A stretch of DNA of 64,000 nt, from the NCBI GenBank assembly GCA_039185015.1, contig JBCDAU010000019.1:1-64000 (forward strand), in the 5' to 3' direction. Positions within the stretch are counted from its first letter, which is position 1; each line of letters begins with the position of its first letter. This stretch comes from JBCBSZ01 sp039185015. Lineage in GTDB: Bacteria; Actinomycetota; Acidimicrobiia; Acidimicrobiales; Poriferisodalaceae. The notes beneath the pieces are model-generated. The model had not been told where the DNA came from and ran no database searches. It saw nothing but the letters and a program-made list of their open reading frames with translations. Made by a program: the position numbers and the translations under genes. Positions 42,999 to 51,244 of this stretch are shown here, one piece after another.

Positions 42999-43005
42999 CG
43001 CGCCG

Positions 43006-43938
43006 ATGCCCTCGATCTCCATCGTCGTCCGGGCGCTGAACGAGGCCGAGCACCTCCCGGCCCTCTACGAGGGGCTCGCCGCACAGACCCGCCTCCCGGA
43101 CGAGGTGATCCTCGTCGACTCCGGTTCGACCGACGACTCGGTCGCGATCAGCGAGGCGGCCGGCGCCCGGATCGTGCACATCCGGCCCGGGGACTTCTCG
43201 TTCGGGCGTGCGCTGAACATCGGCTGCGACGCCGCGATGGGCGAGGTGCTGGTCTTCGTGTCGGCTCACGTCTACCCGGTCGACGAGCAGTGGCTGGCCA
43301 ATCTCGTCGCACCCTTCGACGACCCCGACGTGGTGTTGTCCTACGGCGGTCAGACCGGTGACCATCGCACGAAGTTCTCCGAGATGGAGCTGATGCGGCG
43401 ATGGTTCCCCGACCGGTCCGACCCCGATCAGCAGCACCCGTTCTGCAACAACGCCAACTGCGCGGTGCGTCGCAGCGCCTGGGAGGCGCAGCCGTACGAC
43501 GAGGAGCTCACCGGGCTCGAGGACCTGCACTGGGCGCAGCGAGCCCTCGGCACCGGCGGACGGCTCGCCTACCGCGCCGACGCCGCGATCGTGCACGTCC
43601 ACGAGGAGCCGCTGTCGAAGACGGTCAATCGCTACCGCCGCGAGGCCATCGCCCACAAGCGGATCTTCGGTGACCAGCGGATGGGTCGCCTCGAGGCGTT
43701 CGGCCTGTTCCTCGCCAACACGGGTCGCGACTACGCGGCGGCCGTGCCCCGCCGCAAGCTGCTCCGGAACCTCGCCGCCATCCCGCTGTTCCGAGGGGCG
43801 CAGTTCTATGGCACCTGGCAGGGGTTCCGGCAGGAGGGCGATGTCACCGCCGCGCTCAAGCGGCGCTTCTACTACCCCAAGGGCCTGACGGCACTCGAGC
43901 GCCGACCGTCCCAGGGGCAGGGGTCGTCACCCCGGTAG
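43006..43938 (+). CDS. GT2 glycosyltransferase
   Basis: 310 aa. SISIVVRALNEAEHLPALYEGLAAQT start, ILVDSGSTDDSVAI, FSFGRALNIGCDAAMGEVLVFVSAHVYP where the metal motif is SAH rather than DXD (found in a known subgroup), FCNNANCAVRRSAWEAQPYDEELTGLEDLHWAQRAL, and HVHEEPLSKTVNRYRREAIAHKRIF. The same family appears next to nonulosonate and capsule genes in many genomes. It starts a run with the cytidylyltransferase (12-nt gap). Confidence 0.87.
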   Translation: MPSISIVVRALNEAEHLPALYEGLAAQTRLPDEVILVDSGSTDDSVAISEAAGARIVHIRPGDFSFGRALNIGCDAAMGEVLVFVSAHVYPVDEQWLANLVAPFDDPDVVLSYGGQTGDHRTKFSEMELMRRWFPDRSDPDQQHPFCNNANCAVRRSAWEAQPYDEELTGLEDLHWAQRALGTGGRLAYRADAAIVHVHEEPLSKTVNRYRREAIAHKRIFGDQRMGRLEAFGLFLANTGRDYAAAVPRRKLLRNLAAIPLFRGAQFYGTWQGFRQEGDVTAALKRRFYYPKGLTALERRPSQGQGSSPR

Positions 43939-43941
43939 ATT
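43936..43941 (+). promoter_or_regulatory. -10 box TAGATT, leaderless promoter
   Basis: TAGATT overlaps the GT2 stop and lies 8 nt before GTG 43950, so the sugar-acid genes can be transcribed on their own. Confidence 0.45.
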
Positions 43942-43949
43942 CGGCTCCC

Positions 43950-44624
43950 GTGCCTGACGTCGTCGCCTTCGTCCCCATGCGTCACTCGAGCGAGCGTGTG
44001 GTGGGCAAGAACTACCGTCCCTTCGACGGCCCGCCCCTGTTCCACCACATCGTCTCGACGCTGCTCGAGGTGCCCGAGGTCGCCACCGTCGTCATCGACA
44101 CCGACAGCCCGACGGTCGAGGAGCAGTGCGCCGAGCACTTCCCCGACGTGCGGGTGCTGCAGCGACCGGAGCACCTGCTCGGCGGAGAGGTGGCCATGAC
44201 CGAGGTCCTCCGCCACGACGCTGCCCAGGTGCCGTCGGAGTGGTACCTCCAGACGCACTCGACCAACCCGCTGCTGCGCCCCGAGACGGTGTCCACCGCG
44301 ATCAGCGCGCTCTTCGAGCAGCTGGACGAGTACGACTCGCTGTTCACGGTCACCCGGCTGCAGACGCGGTTGTTCGACGCCGACCATCGACCGATGAACC
44401 ACGATCCGCAGGTGCTGCTCCGCACGCAGGACCTGCCGCCCGTCTACGAGGAGAACTCGAACCTCTACGTGTTCTCCGCCGAGCAGATCGCCCTGGGCAG
44501 GAGGATGGGTGATCGGCCGTTGCTCTACCCGATGGATCCGCTCGAAGCGCTCGACATCGACGAGGAGCACGACTTCGTGATCGCCGAGACCGTCCACCGC
44601 CTCCGCCGTGAGGGAACCCTGTGA
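43950..44624 (+). CDS. CMP-sugar synthetase-like cytidylyltransferase (NeuA/acylneuraminate type)
   Basis: 224 aa, the expected size. The CTP-binding signature is VPMRHSSERVVGKNYRPF (near 8-25), followed by PLFHHIVSTLLEVPEVATVVIDTDS, QTHSTNPLLRPETV and IDEEHDFVIAE. NeuA/KdsB enzymes activate sialic acid, legionaminate, pseudaminate or Kdo as CMP-sugars. No NeuB-type synthase is in the window, so the sugar acid is either made elsewhere or is unusual. The next three genes (dehydrogenase, SDR, lactonase) overlap head to tail and may make that substrate. Confidence 0.85.
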   Translation: MPDVVAFVPMRHSSERVVGKNYRPFDGPPLFHHIVSTLLEVPEVATVVIDTDSPTVEEQCAEHFPDVRVLQRPEHLLGGEVAMTEVLRHDAAQVPSEWYLQTHSTNPLLRPETVSTAISALFEQLDEYDSLFTVTRLQTRLFDADHRPMNHDPQVLLRTQDLPPVYEENSNLYVFSAEQIALGRRMGDRPLLYPMDPLEALDIDEEHDFVIAETVHRLRREGTL

Positions 44625-45565
44625 GGGTCGCGGTCACCTGCCTCCAGCTCATCCGTGACCTCGACGGCTATCGCGACGCGATGACGACGGCGGGGCTCGA
44701 CGTGGTCGTCCCCGAGGTCCCTGGGCAGCACCTGGAGGGCCGAGCGCTCGTCGACGGCCTCGCCGGCTGCGTCGGCGTCGTCGCCGGCGACGATCAGTAC
44801 ACCGCTGAGGTGCTGGCCGAGCTCCCGGACCTCCGGGTCATCTCGAAGTGGGGCATCGGCATCGACGGCATCGATCGCGAGGCGGCAGCAGCCCGCGGCA
44901 TCACCGTGACCAACACCCCGGGTGCCTTCAACGACGAGGTCGCCGACGTGTCGATGGGCTACGTCATCGCGCTCTGTCGCGACCTCGTGCGGATCGATCG
45001 CGAGGTGCGGGCCGGCCGATGGCACAAGCCGCCGGGGCGATCGCTGCGCGGCATGACCCTCGGCATCATCGCCCTCGGGGGCATCGGGCGGGCGTTGATC
45101 CCTCGTGCGCTCGCGAGCGGGATGGAGGTGATCGGCTTCGATCCGACCCCCGAGTCCCAAGCCGCCGCCCGAGAGCTCGGGGCCGAGATCGTCGAGCTCG
45201 ATGAGCTGCTCTCCCGGAGCGAGGTCATCTCGGTCAACGCACCGCTGACGCCGGCCACCCACCACCTGCTCGACGATCGGGCCTTCGGTCTCGTGTCGCC
45301 GGGCACGCTGCTGGTCAACACCGGCCGCGGCGGCGTGGTCGACACCGCCGCCCTCGTCCGAGCGCTCGATGCGGGGACGATCGCTGCGACGGCCGTCGAC
45401 GTGCTCGAGGAGGAACCGCCGGGTCCGGACCATCCGTTGCGTTCCTTCGAGCAGGTCGTCTTCGGCTCCCACAACGCCTCGAACACCATGGAGGCGTCGG
45501 CGCGAGTCCACGTGATGGCGATCCGGAACCTCGCAGCCTCGCTCGATCTCGAGCTGGAGCTCTGA
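44621..45565 (+). CDS. D-isomer 2-hydroxyacid dehydrogenase (phosphoglycerate-dehydrogenase-like)
   Basis: 314 aa. NAD-binding LGIIALGGIGRALIPRAL (near 147-164), catalytic Arg in NTGRGGVVDTAAL, Glu in DVLEEEPP, His in FGSHNAS (Asn/Ser follow instead of the usual H-x-G). Oxidises or reduces a 2-hydroxy/2-keto acid with NAD(P). SerA proper has a C-terminal regulatory domain that is absent here, so a dedicated sugar-acid role is more likely than serine synthesis. GTG overlaps the cytidylyltransferase stop. Confidence 0.85.
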   Translation: MRVAVTCLQLIRDLDGYRDAMTTAGLDVVVPEVPGQHLEGRALVDGLAGCVGVVAGDDQYTAEVLAELPDLRVISKWGIGIDGIDREAAAARGITVTNTPGAFNDEVADVSMGYVIALCRDLVRIDREVRAGRWHKPPGRSLRGMTLGIIALGGIGRALIPRALASGMEVIGFDPTPESQAAARELGAEIVELDELLSRSEVISVNAPLTPATHHLLDDRAFGLVSPGTLLVNTGRGGVVDTAALVRALDAGTIAATAVDVLEEEPPGPDHPLRSFEQVVFGSHNASNTMEASARVHVMAIRNLAASLDLELEL

Positions 45566-46308
45566 TGGACCGGTCGGTCGTCGTCACCGGTGCGTGCGGG
45601 GGCATCGGCCGGGCGGTCTCGGCGGCGTTCGCCGAGGCCGGCTGGTACGTGATCGGCGTCGATCTCCGGGAACCCGACGACGATCGCCTCTACGACCGCT
45701 TCGAGTTCGCCGACGTGTCCGCCGAGGGTGAGGTCGAGGACCTCTTCGGCCGGCTCTCGGGCCTCGACCGCCTGGACGCGCTCGTGAACAACGCGGCCGT
45801 GCAGGTCAACAAGCCGATCGTCCAGACCACCGACGACGACTGGGCGCACATCGTCAACACCAACGTGCGGTCGGCGTTCCAGTGCATCCGCGAGGCGCAC
45901 GACCTGCTCCAGACGGCCCGCGGCGCGGTGGTCAACGTGTCGTCGGTGCACGCCATCGCCACGTCGGTCAACGTCGCGGTCTACGCGATCTCGAAGGGTG
46001 CGCTCGTCGCGTTGACCAGGTCGGCGGCGCTCGAGTTGGCGGTCGACGGCATCCGCTGCAACGCGGTCCTGCCCGGAGCGGTCGACACCCCGATGCTCCG
46101 CGCGGGGCTGGCGCGTCGAGAGCATCCCGACGGGCCCGACGGCAACCTCGCCGAGCTCGTGTCCCGCACGCCGATCGGGTTCGTGGCGACGCCCGAGCAG
46201 ATCGCTCCGACCGTCGTGCATCTCGCCGATACCGAGCAGACCCCCTACATCACCGGGCAGATGATCGTGATGGACGGCGGTGCGACGATCCGTCTGGGGA
46301 CGGAGTGA
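45565..46308 (+). CDS. Short-chain dehydrogenase/reductase
   Basis: 247 aa, classical SDR. Cofactor motif VVVTGACGGIGRAV (5-18), NNAAVQ, catalytic Ser in NVSSVHAIA, Tyr and Lys in YAISKGALVALT, and the terminal MIVMDGGATIRLGTE. Substrate unknown; the position between a hydroxyacid dehydrogenase and a lactonase points to oxidation of a sugar or sugar-acid carbon. Its ATG shares one base with the preceding stop. Confidence 0.9.
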   Translation: MDRSVVVTGACGGIGRAVSAAFAEAGWYVIGVDLREPDDDRLYDRFEFADVSAEGEVEDLFGRLSGLDRLDALVNNAAVQVNKPIVQTTDDDWAHIVNTNVRSAFQCIREAHDLLQTARGAVVNVSSVHAIATSVNVAVYAISKGALVALTRSAALELAVDGIRCNAVLPGAVDTPMLRAGLARREHPDGPDGNLAELVSRTPIGFVATPEQIAPTVVHLADTEQTPYITGQMIVMDGGATIRLGTE

Positions 46309-47153
46309 TCGCTGCCGAGGTCCTCATCGAGTCCGGCGCCGAGCTCGGGGAGGGGCCGCTGTGGCTCGTCGAGGACGGGCGTCTCGCCTGGGTCGACATC
46401 CTGGTCGGTGAGGTCCACTCCGCGACGCTGGACGGCGCCGATCACCGGGTGACCACGCTCGACGTCCCGGTGGGGGCGATCGCCGCCGCCGAGACGGGAG
46501 CGCTCGTCGCCGCCGTCCCGTCCGGCCTGGTCCGAGTGGCAGACGGATCGCACGTCGCGTCGATCGACGTCGATGCCCCGGACGTGCGCATGAACGACGG
46601 CAAGCCCGACCCGTCCGGTCGCTTCGTCGGCGGGACCATGACCCTGGGCGAGCCTCGTGCGGGTGCCGGCACGCTCTGGTCGATCGACGGCGCCGGCGCC
46701 CGTCGGCTCGTGCCGGATGTGACCATCTCCAACGGCCTCGCCTGGAGCGCCGACGGCCGACAGCTCTTCTACGTCGACACGCCGACGCAGCGCATCGACG
46801 TCCTCGACTACGACCCCGCCGACGGCTCGGTCTCCGATCGTCGACCGTGGGCGCACATCGACCCCCGGCACGGCTCACCCGATGGGATCAGCATCGACGC
46901 CGACGGCGGGATCTGGGTCGCGCTGTGGGGCGGCTCGGCCGTGCACCGCTTCGTCGACGGCGTCCTCGACACGGTGGTCGAGGTGCCCGTCTCGCAACCG
47001 ACGTGCCCGACCTTCGCCGGGCCCGAGCTCAACCTGCTCGTCGTCACCTCGGCGTCGATCGGGGTCGACGAGCCAGCGGCGGGTCACCTCTTCGGCGTCG
47101 ACGTCGGCGTTCGCGGCGTCGCCCCCTTCCGTCTGGGGTCCTGGGCGACGTGA
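46305..47153 (+). CDS. SMP-30/gluconolactonase family lactonase
   Basis: 282 aa, six-bladed propeller family. Metal ligands expected in SMP-30 are present: Glu in LGEGPLW (near 15), Asn in TISNGLAWS (near 143), Asp in GSPDGISIDADGGIWVALWGG (near 190). The substrate-side segment MNDGKPDPSGRFVGGTM also fits. It hydrolyses a sugar lactone to the open acid. GTG 46305 overlaps the SDR stop, and the next gene overlaps this stop, forming one transcript. Confidence 0.9.
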   Translation: MIAAEVLIESGAELGEGPLWLVEDGRLAWVDILVGEVHSATLDGADHRVTTLDVPVGAIAAAETGALVAAVPSGLVRVADGSHVASIDVDAPDVRMNDGKPDPSGRFVGGTMTLGEPRAGAGTLWSIDGAGARRLVPDVTISNGLAWSADGRQLFYVDTPTQRIDVLDYDPADGSVSDRRPWAHIDPRHGSPDGISIDADGGIWVALWGGSAVHRFVDGVLDTVVEVPVSQPTCPTFAGPELNLLVVTSASIGVDEPAAGHLFGVDVGVRGVAPFRLGSWAT

Positions 47154-48196
47154 GCCTTCCGGCCGTCCGGACCGACGGCGCCGGCACTCGAGGCGACCGT
47201 CCGGTGGTGCTGGTCGCCCAGGCCGCGTACCACCTCGACGAGCTCCTCCCGCTCCGCGACGAGCTCGGTCGCCGCGGGATCCCGGCGACGGTCGCGATCC
47301 CGGAGCCGCCGCGACGCCCGCTGCATCGCCTGCGTCCTGCCGTGCGACGCCATCGCCAACTGCTTCGGGCGATCGAGGGCCGCGCCCCGGTCGGAGCGCC
47401 GACCGCCGCTTCTGGTCTGTTGGCCGGTGCCGGCGCGTTCGTCGTGATGAACGACTGGGGCGCAGCGACGTCCTCGCTCGTCTCCGCCGCGAGGGCCGGC
47501 GGCATCCCGACGATCGGCTGGGTCGAGGGGGTGCAGGACTTCGCCGACATCGACACCGGGCGCTCCCGTCGGGCATATCGGACCGTCGATCACGTGATGA
47601 CGCTGGGCTCCTACGACGCCGGCCAGCTCGCCGGCGTCCCGACGACCGTGGTCGGCAGTGGACGGCTCCGTCGACTCTGGGACGCCGAGCCGGCCGCCGG
47701 GGATGACGTCGTCGCGGTCAACTGCAACTTCACCTATCGGGTGCTCGAGGAGCATCGGCGGGCGTGGCTCCGCTCGGTGCGCTCGGCCGGAGCCGATGCC
47801 GGGGTCGCGCTGCAGGTCTCGCAGCACGCCGCCGACCGGGCGCTCCTCGATCCCCGCACCCGCACCTCGGAACCGGTCGGTGCGTTGCTGCAGCGGGCCT
47901 CGGTCTTCGTCAGTCGGTTCAGCACCGTCTGCTACGAGGCACTCGTCCGAGGCGTGCCGTTGGCCTACCACAACCCGCACGGCGAGCAGGTGCCGACCTT
48001 CCGCGATCCGCAGGGAGCCTTCGACCTGACCGCCGGCGTCGCCGACCTCGGCGAGGTGTTGCGGCGTGAGCGGCCCGATGGCAGAGCGGTCCGAGCGGCA
48101 GCCGGGGCCTTCCTCGAGCACCATCTCCGCCTCGACGGCCCGCCACCGGAGCTGGTGGCGGGCGACGTCGTCGCGGATCTGCGGGTCGAGGCATAG
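47150..48196 (+). CDS. Probable GT-B-type glycosyl/glycerophosphotransferase
   Basis: 348 aa. An N-terminal Rossmann half (VVLVAQAAYHLDELLPLRDELGRRGIPATVAIP) and a C-terminal half with RASVFVSRFSTVCYEALVRGVPLAYHNPHGEQVPTF, where the conserved S-T-x-x-x-E-A pattern of GT-B nucleotide-sugar sites is visible. Similar C-termini occur in CDP-glycerol glycerophosphotransferases and UDP-sugar 2-epimerases. Last of the overlapping run that starts with the cytidylyltransferase, so it may use that product. GTG 47150. Confidence 0.65.
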   Translation: MSLPAVRTDGAGTRGDRPVVLVAQAAYHLDELLPLRDELGRRGIPATVAIPEPPRRPLHRLRPAVRRHRQLLRAIEGRAPVGAPTAASGLLAGAGAFVVMNDWGAATSSLVSAARAGGIPTIGWVEGVQDFADIDTGRSRRAYRTVDHVMTLGSYDAGQLAGVPTTVVGSGRLRRLWDAEPAAGDDVVAVNCNFTYRVLEEHRRAWLRSVRSAGADAGVALQVSQHAADRALLDPRTRTSEPVGALLQRASVFVSRFSTVCYEALVRGVPLAYHNPHGEQVPTFRDPQGAFDLTAGVADLGEVLRRERPDGRAVRAAAGAFLEHHLRLDGPPPELVAGDVVADLRVEA

Positions 48197-48207
48197 CCGG
48201 AGCGCCC

Positions 48208-48213
48208 TAACGT
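48208..48213 (+). promoter_or_regulatory. -10 box TAACGT, leaderless promoter
   Basis: TAACGT, 7 nt, ATG 48221. Confidence 0.5.
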
Positions 48214-48220
48214 CTCGACC

Positions 48221-49357
48221 ATGACGACCGACGTGCAGGGGCCCTTCGTCCACGAGCTCGACGAGACCGAGGGCGCGGACGGGCCGCTCGCCGGGGTGCG
48301 CCTGGCGGTGAAGGACCTCGTGCAGGTCGAGGGGCAGCCGACCTCGGCGGGGACCTCCTTCGATCGGTGGGAGGAGGCCGACGCCGACGCCCCGGTCGTG
48401 CGCAGGTTGCGCTCCGCCGGTGCGCGCGTGGTCGGCCGGGCCCGGATGCACGAGCTCGCCTGCGGCGTCACCGGCATCAACCACTCGCAGGGCACCGTCG
48501 CGAACCCAGCGGCCCCCGGGCGGGTGCCCGGTGGCTCCAGCTCGGGATCGGCTGCGGCCGTCGCGGCCGGACTCGCCGACCTGGCGATCGGTACCGACAC
48601 CGGGGGCTCGGTCCGCATCCCCTCGGCGTGCTGCGGGGTGGTCGGCTACAAGCCACCCCGCGACACGCTGCCGCTCGACGGGGTGGTGCCGTGCGCACCG
48701 ACCCTCGACCACGTCGGGCTCCACGCCGGGTCCGTCGAGATGATCGTCCGCGCGCTGGACGTGCTCACCGGACGGCCCGAGACCATGGTCCCGAGCGTCG
48801 TCGGCGTCGCCGATCACGAGCTCGCGGCCGCCGACCCGGCGATCGCCGACCTCGTCCGAGCGGCGATCGAGCGGGTCGTCGAGTCGCCGGTACCCGTCGA
48901 GCTGCCCGATCCCACGATGGTCGCCCAGGCGACGACCACGGTGCTGTTCCACGAGTTCGCCGACGCCAACGCGGACCTCCTCGACGAGGAACGAGCGCTG
49001 CTCGGCGCCGACATCCAGGGCCGGCTCGATGCCGGAGAGGCCATCGACGACGAGACCTTCCACGAGGCGCTCGGTCACATCGCCGAGATCCACGCCTCGG
49101 TCGAGGAGGTGCTGGACGAGGTCGACGCCGTGGTCCTCCCCACGCTCCCGATCTTCCCTCCGACCATCGAGGACGCCGAGGCCGATCCGGTCGCGATCGC
49201 CCGGGCGCTGGTCCGCTTCACCCGACTCGCCAACGCGAGCGGCCACGCAGCGATCACGGTGCCGCTCGTCGCCCCGCTCCCGGTCGGGTTCCAGATCGTC
49301 GGTCGACCGTCGGCGGTGCTGGGTCTGGCCGCCGAGGTCGAGCGCACACGGGAATGA
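48221..49357 (+). CDS. Amidase signature family protein, short form
   Basis: 378 aa, shorter than typical GatA/amidases (450-490). The Ser-cisSer-Lys triad is intact: K31 (LAVKDLVQ), the cis-Ser in GGSSSGSAAAVAAG (104-117), and nucleophile S130 (GTDTGGSVRIPSA). The shortening is in the C-terminal half. The gene stands alone with no gatB/gatC beside it, so a small-molecule amidase is more likely than tRNA transamidation. It has its own TAACGT promoter and a strong hairpin at its stop. Confidence 0.88.
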   Translation: MTTDVQGPFVHELDETEGADGPLAGVRLAVKDLVQVEGQPTSAGTSFDRWEEADADAPVVRRLRSAGARVVGRARMHELACGVTGINHSQGTVANPAAPGRVPGGSSSGSAAAVAAGLADLAIGTDTGGSVRIPSACCGVVGYKPPRDTLPLDGVVPCAPTLDHVGLHAGSVEMIVRALDVLTGRPETMVPSVVGVADHELAAADPAIADLVRAAIERVVESPVPVELPDPTMVAQATTTVLFHEFADANADLLDEERALLGADIQGRLDAGEAIDDETFHEALGHIAEIHASVEEVLDEVDAVVLPTLPIFPPTIEDAEADPVAIARALVRFTRLANASGHAAITVPLVAPLPVGFQIVGRPSAVLGLAAEVERTRE

Positions 49358-49372
49358 CGGCAGGGCCGTCAT
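49354..49372. terminator. Perfect 8-bp hairpin at the amidase stop
   Basis: ATGACGGC-AGG-GCCGTCAT, stem 49354-49361 with 49365-49372. It contains the amidase stop codon and ends 14 nt before the DUF427 gene; terminator, or a site limiting readthrough. Confidence 0.55.
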
Positions 49373-49386
49373 CGGTTCACACCGGT

Positions 49387-49671
49387 ATGGCGAAGGCGAT
49401 CTTCAACGGTGTCACGGTGGCCGAGAGCGACGACACGGTCGTCGTCGAGGGCAACCACTACTTCCCCCGCTCGTCGCTGCGCGAGGAGCTGTTCAGCGCC
49501 AACGGCAAGACCAGCGTCTGCCCGTGGAAGGGCACAGCCGGATACCTCGACGTGACCGTCGACGGTCGCACCAGCGCCGCGGCGGCCTGGTACTACGACG
49601 AGCCGAAGGACGCCGCAGCGGAGATCAAGGACCGCGTAGCGTTCTGGGGTGAGGTCTCCGTCGAGGCGTGA
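49387..49671 (+). CDS. DUF427 domain protein
   Basis: 94 aa: MAKAIFNGVTVAESDDTVVVEGNHYFP, SVCPWKGTAGYLDV, and AAWYYDEPKDAAAEIKDRVAFW. This is the compact DUF427 beta-barrel, complete. Biochemical role unknown for the family; no catalytic residues can be assigned with confidence, though Cys in CPWKG and the Asp/Glu around YYDEP are conserved. No clear Shine-Dalgarno site. Confidence 0.88.
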   Translation: MAKAIFNGVTVAESDDTVVVEGNHYFPRSSLREELFSANGKTSVCPWKGTAGYLDVTVDGRTSAAAAWYYDEPKDAAAEIKDRVAFWGEVSVEA

Positions 49672-49708
49672 GCCGTCGGGGCGCAGCCACCCGCTCCGGA
49701 TCGAGAGT

Positions 49709-49714
49709 TAGCGT
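49709..49714 (+). promoter_or_regulatory. -10 box TAGCGT
   Basis: TAGCGT about 80 nt before ATG 49793; the longest putative leader in this window. Confidence 0.35.
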
Positions 49715-49792
49715 GCTGCCCAGTCGTTGACGAGGGGGACGCCGGCCCGGTGGCACCTGTGGTCCAGCACGTCGAGCAGGCGGACGCCTGAG

Positions 49793-51235
49793 ATGGATCG
49801 CCGCAGCTTCCTGCGCGGCATCGGCTGCGTCGGCGTCGGGTTCGGCCTCCCCGCCCGAGCGGTGCTCGCCCCTGGCCGGGAGCTCTCCGCGGTCGCGTCC
49901 CCCTACGGTGAGCTCGACGAGGCGACCGCCGGCGAGGTCGGCGTCATCGTGCCCGCCGGCTTCGCCGCTCGCGTGGTCGCGGTCGCCGGTGAGGTCGTCA
50001 GCACCACCGGCCACGAGTGGCACCGCGCCCCGGACGGAGCGGCGACGTTCCCCACCGAGGACGGGTGGATCTACGTCTGCAACAGCGAGGTGCCGACCTT
50101 CGGCGAGGGCGGTGTCGGTGCCATCCGCTTCGTCGACGGTGAGCCGGTCGACGCCTATCCGATCCTGACCGACACCACCATGAACTGCGCAGGCGGTCCG
50201 ACACCGTGGGGCACCTGGTTGTCGTGCGAGGAGTTCGAGCTGGCGGCCGAGGACGTCGTGGACGGCCAGGTCCGTGGCGGGATGGTCTGGGAGACGGATC
50301 CGTCCGGAGCGGCGCCGGCACGCGCCCATCCGGCGATGGGGGTGTTCCAGCACGAGGCGGCGGCCGTCGACCCGGTCGGCCAGCGGGTGTACCTGACCGA
50401 GGACCAGCCCGACGGCCGCCTCTACCGGTTCACTCCCGACACGTACCCGGACCTGTCGGCCGGCGCCCTCGAGGCCGCGGTCGTCGACGACTCCGGGTCG
50501 GTCAGCTGGATCCCGGTGCCGGACCCGACGGCGGCGACCCGCACCCTCCGCGAGCAGGTGCCCGAGGCGAGGATCTTCCCCGGGGGCGAGGGCATCTGGT
50601 ACCACGACGGCGTCGTCGTGTTCACCACCAAGCGCGACGTCAGGGTGCACGAGCTCGACGTGGTCGCCGACCGTCACCGGATCCTCTACGACGGCCCTGC
50701 GATCGACGACCCGGTGCTGGACACGGTCGACAACGTCACCGTCCACGAACCGAGCGGTGACGTCTACGTCGCCGAGGACGGCAGCTTCCCGATCGAGCTC
50801 GTCACGATCACTCCCACCGGTGGGGTCCACCCCTTCGTCCGTCTGGTCGGCGACGTGCACCGCGGCTCCGAGATCACCGGCCCGTGCTTCTCGCCGGACG
50901 GGTCGCGGCTCTACTTCAGCTCCCAGCGGGGTGGTGGAGCCGGCATGACGTTCGAGGTGTCGGGTCCGTTCCGGACCGTGCCCGATCCGTCGCCACCGTC
51001 GACGACCATCGCGACCGGTACGACGGCGCCATCCACGATCGAGGCCCCGACGTCTGGTCCGTCCACGACCCGAGCGGGCGCCGGAACAGTCGAAGCCGAC
51101 GACGACTCCGCGTCCGACGAGGGTGGCGTCGGTGCCGTGGCCATCGGCGCAGCCGGAGCGGCCGGGTTGGCGACCACGGCCTGGATCGTCCGGCGACGGC
51201 GAGCGACCGGCGAGGTCGAGCCGGTCGAGCCGTGA
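49793..51235 (+). CDS. PhoX-like (DUF839) Tat-exported protein with C-terminal membrane anchor
   Basis: 480 aa. Twin-arginine signal MDRRSFLRGIGCVGVGFGLPARAVLA. The body has the DUF839/PhoX motif MNCAGGPTPWGTWLSCEE (near 123-140), HEAAAVDPVGQRVYLTEDQPDGRLYRF, and an AEDGSFPIELVTI/GPCFSPDGSRLYFSSQ blade. PhoX enzymes are Fe/Ca alkaline phosphatases; the metal-binding Cys/Glu cluster around CEE is present. After a Ser/Thr/Pro-rich spacer there is one helix (VGAVAIGAAGAAGLATTAW) followed by RRRR, anchoring the protein. Start ATG 49793 is fixed by the Tat motif. Confidence 0.83.
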   Translation: MDRRSFLRGIGCVGVGFGLPARAVLAPGRELSAVASPYGELDEATAGEVGVIVPAGFAARVVAVAGEVVSTTGHEWHRAPDGAATFPTEDGWIYVCNSEVPTFGEGGVGAIRFVDGEPVDAYPILTDTTMNCAGGPTPWGTWLSCEEFELAAEDVVDGQVRGGMVWETDPSGAAPARAHPAMGVFQHEAAAVDPVGQRVYLTEDQPDGRLYRFTPDTYPDLSAGALEAAVVDDSGSVSWIPVPDPTAATRTLREQVPEARIFPGGEGIWYHDGVVVFTTKRDVRVHELDVVADRHRILYDGPAIDDPVLDTVDNVTVHEPSGDVYVAEDGSFPIELVTITPTGGVHPFVRLVGDVHRGSEITGPCFSPDGSRLYFSSQRGGGAGMTFEVSGPFRTVPDPSPPSTTIATGTTAPSTIEAPTSGPSTTRAGAGTVEADDDSASDEGGVGAVAIGAAGAAGLATTAWIVRRRRATGEVEPVEP

Positions 51236-51244
51236 ACGCGGCCG

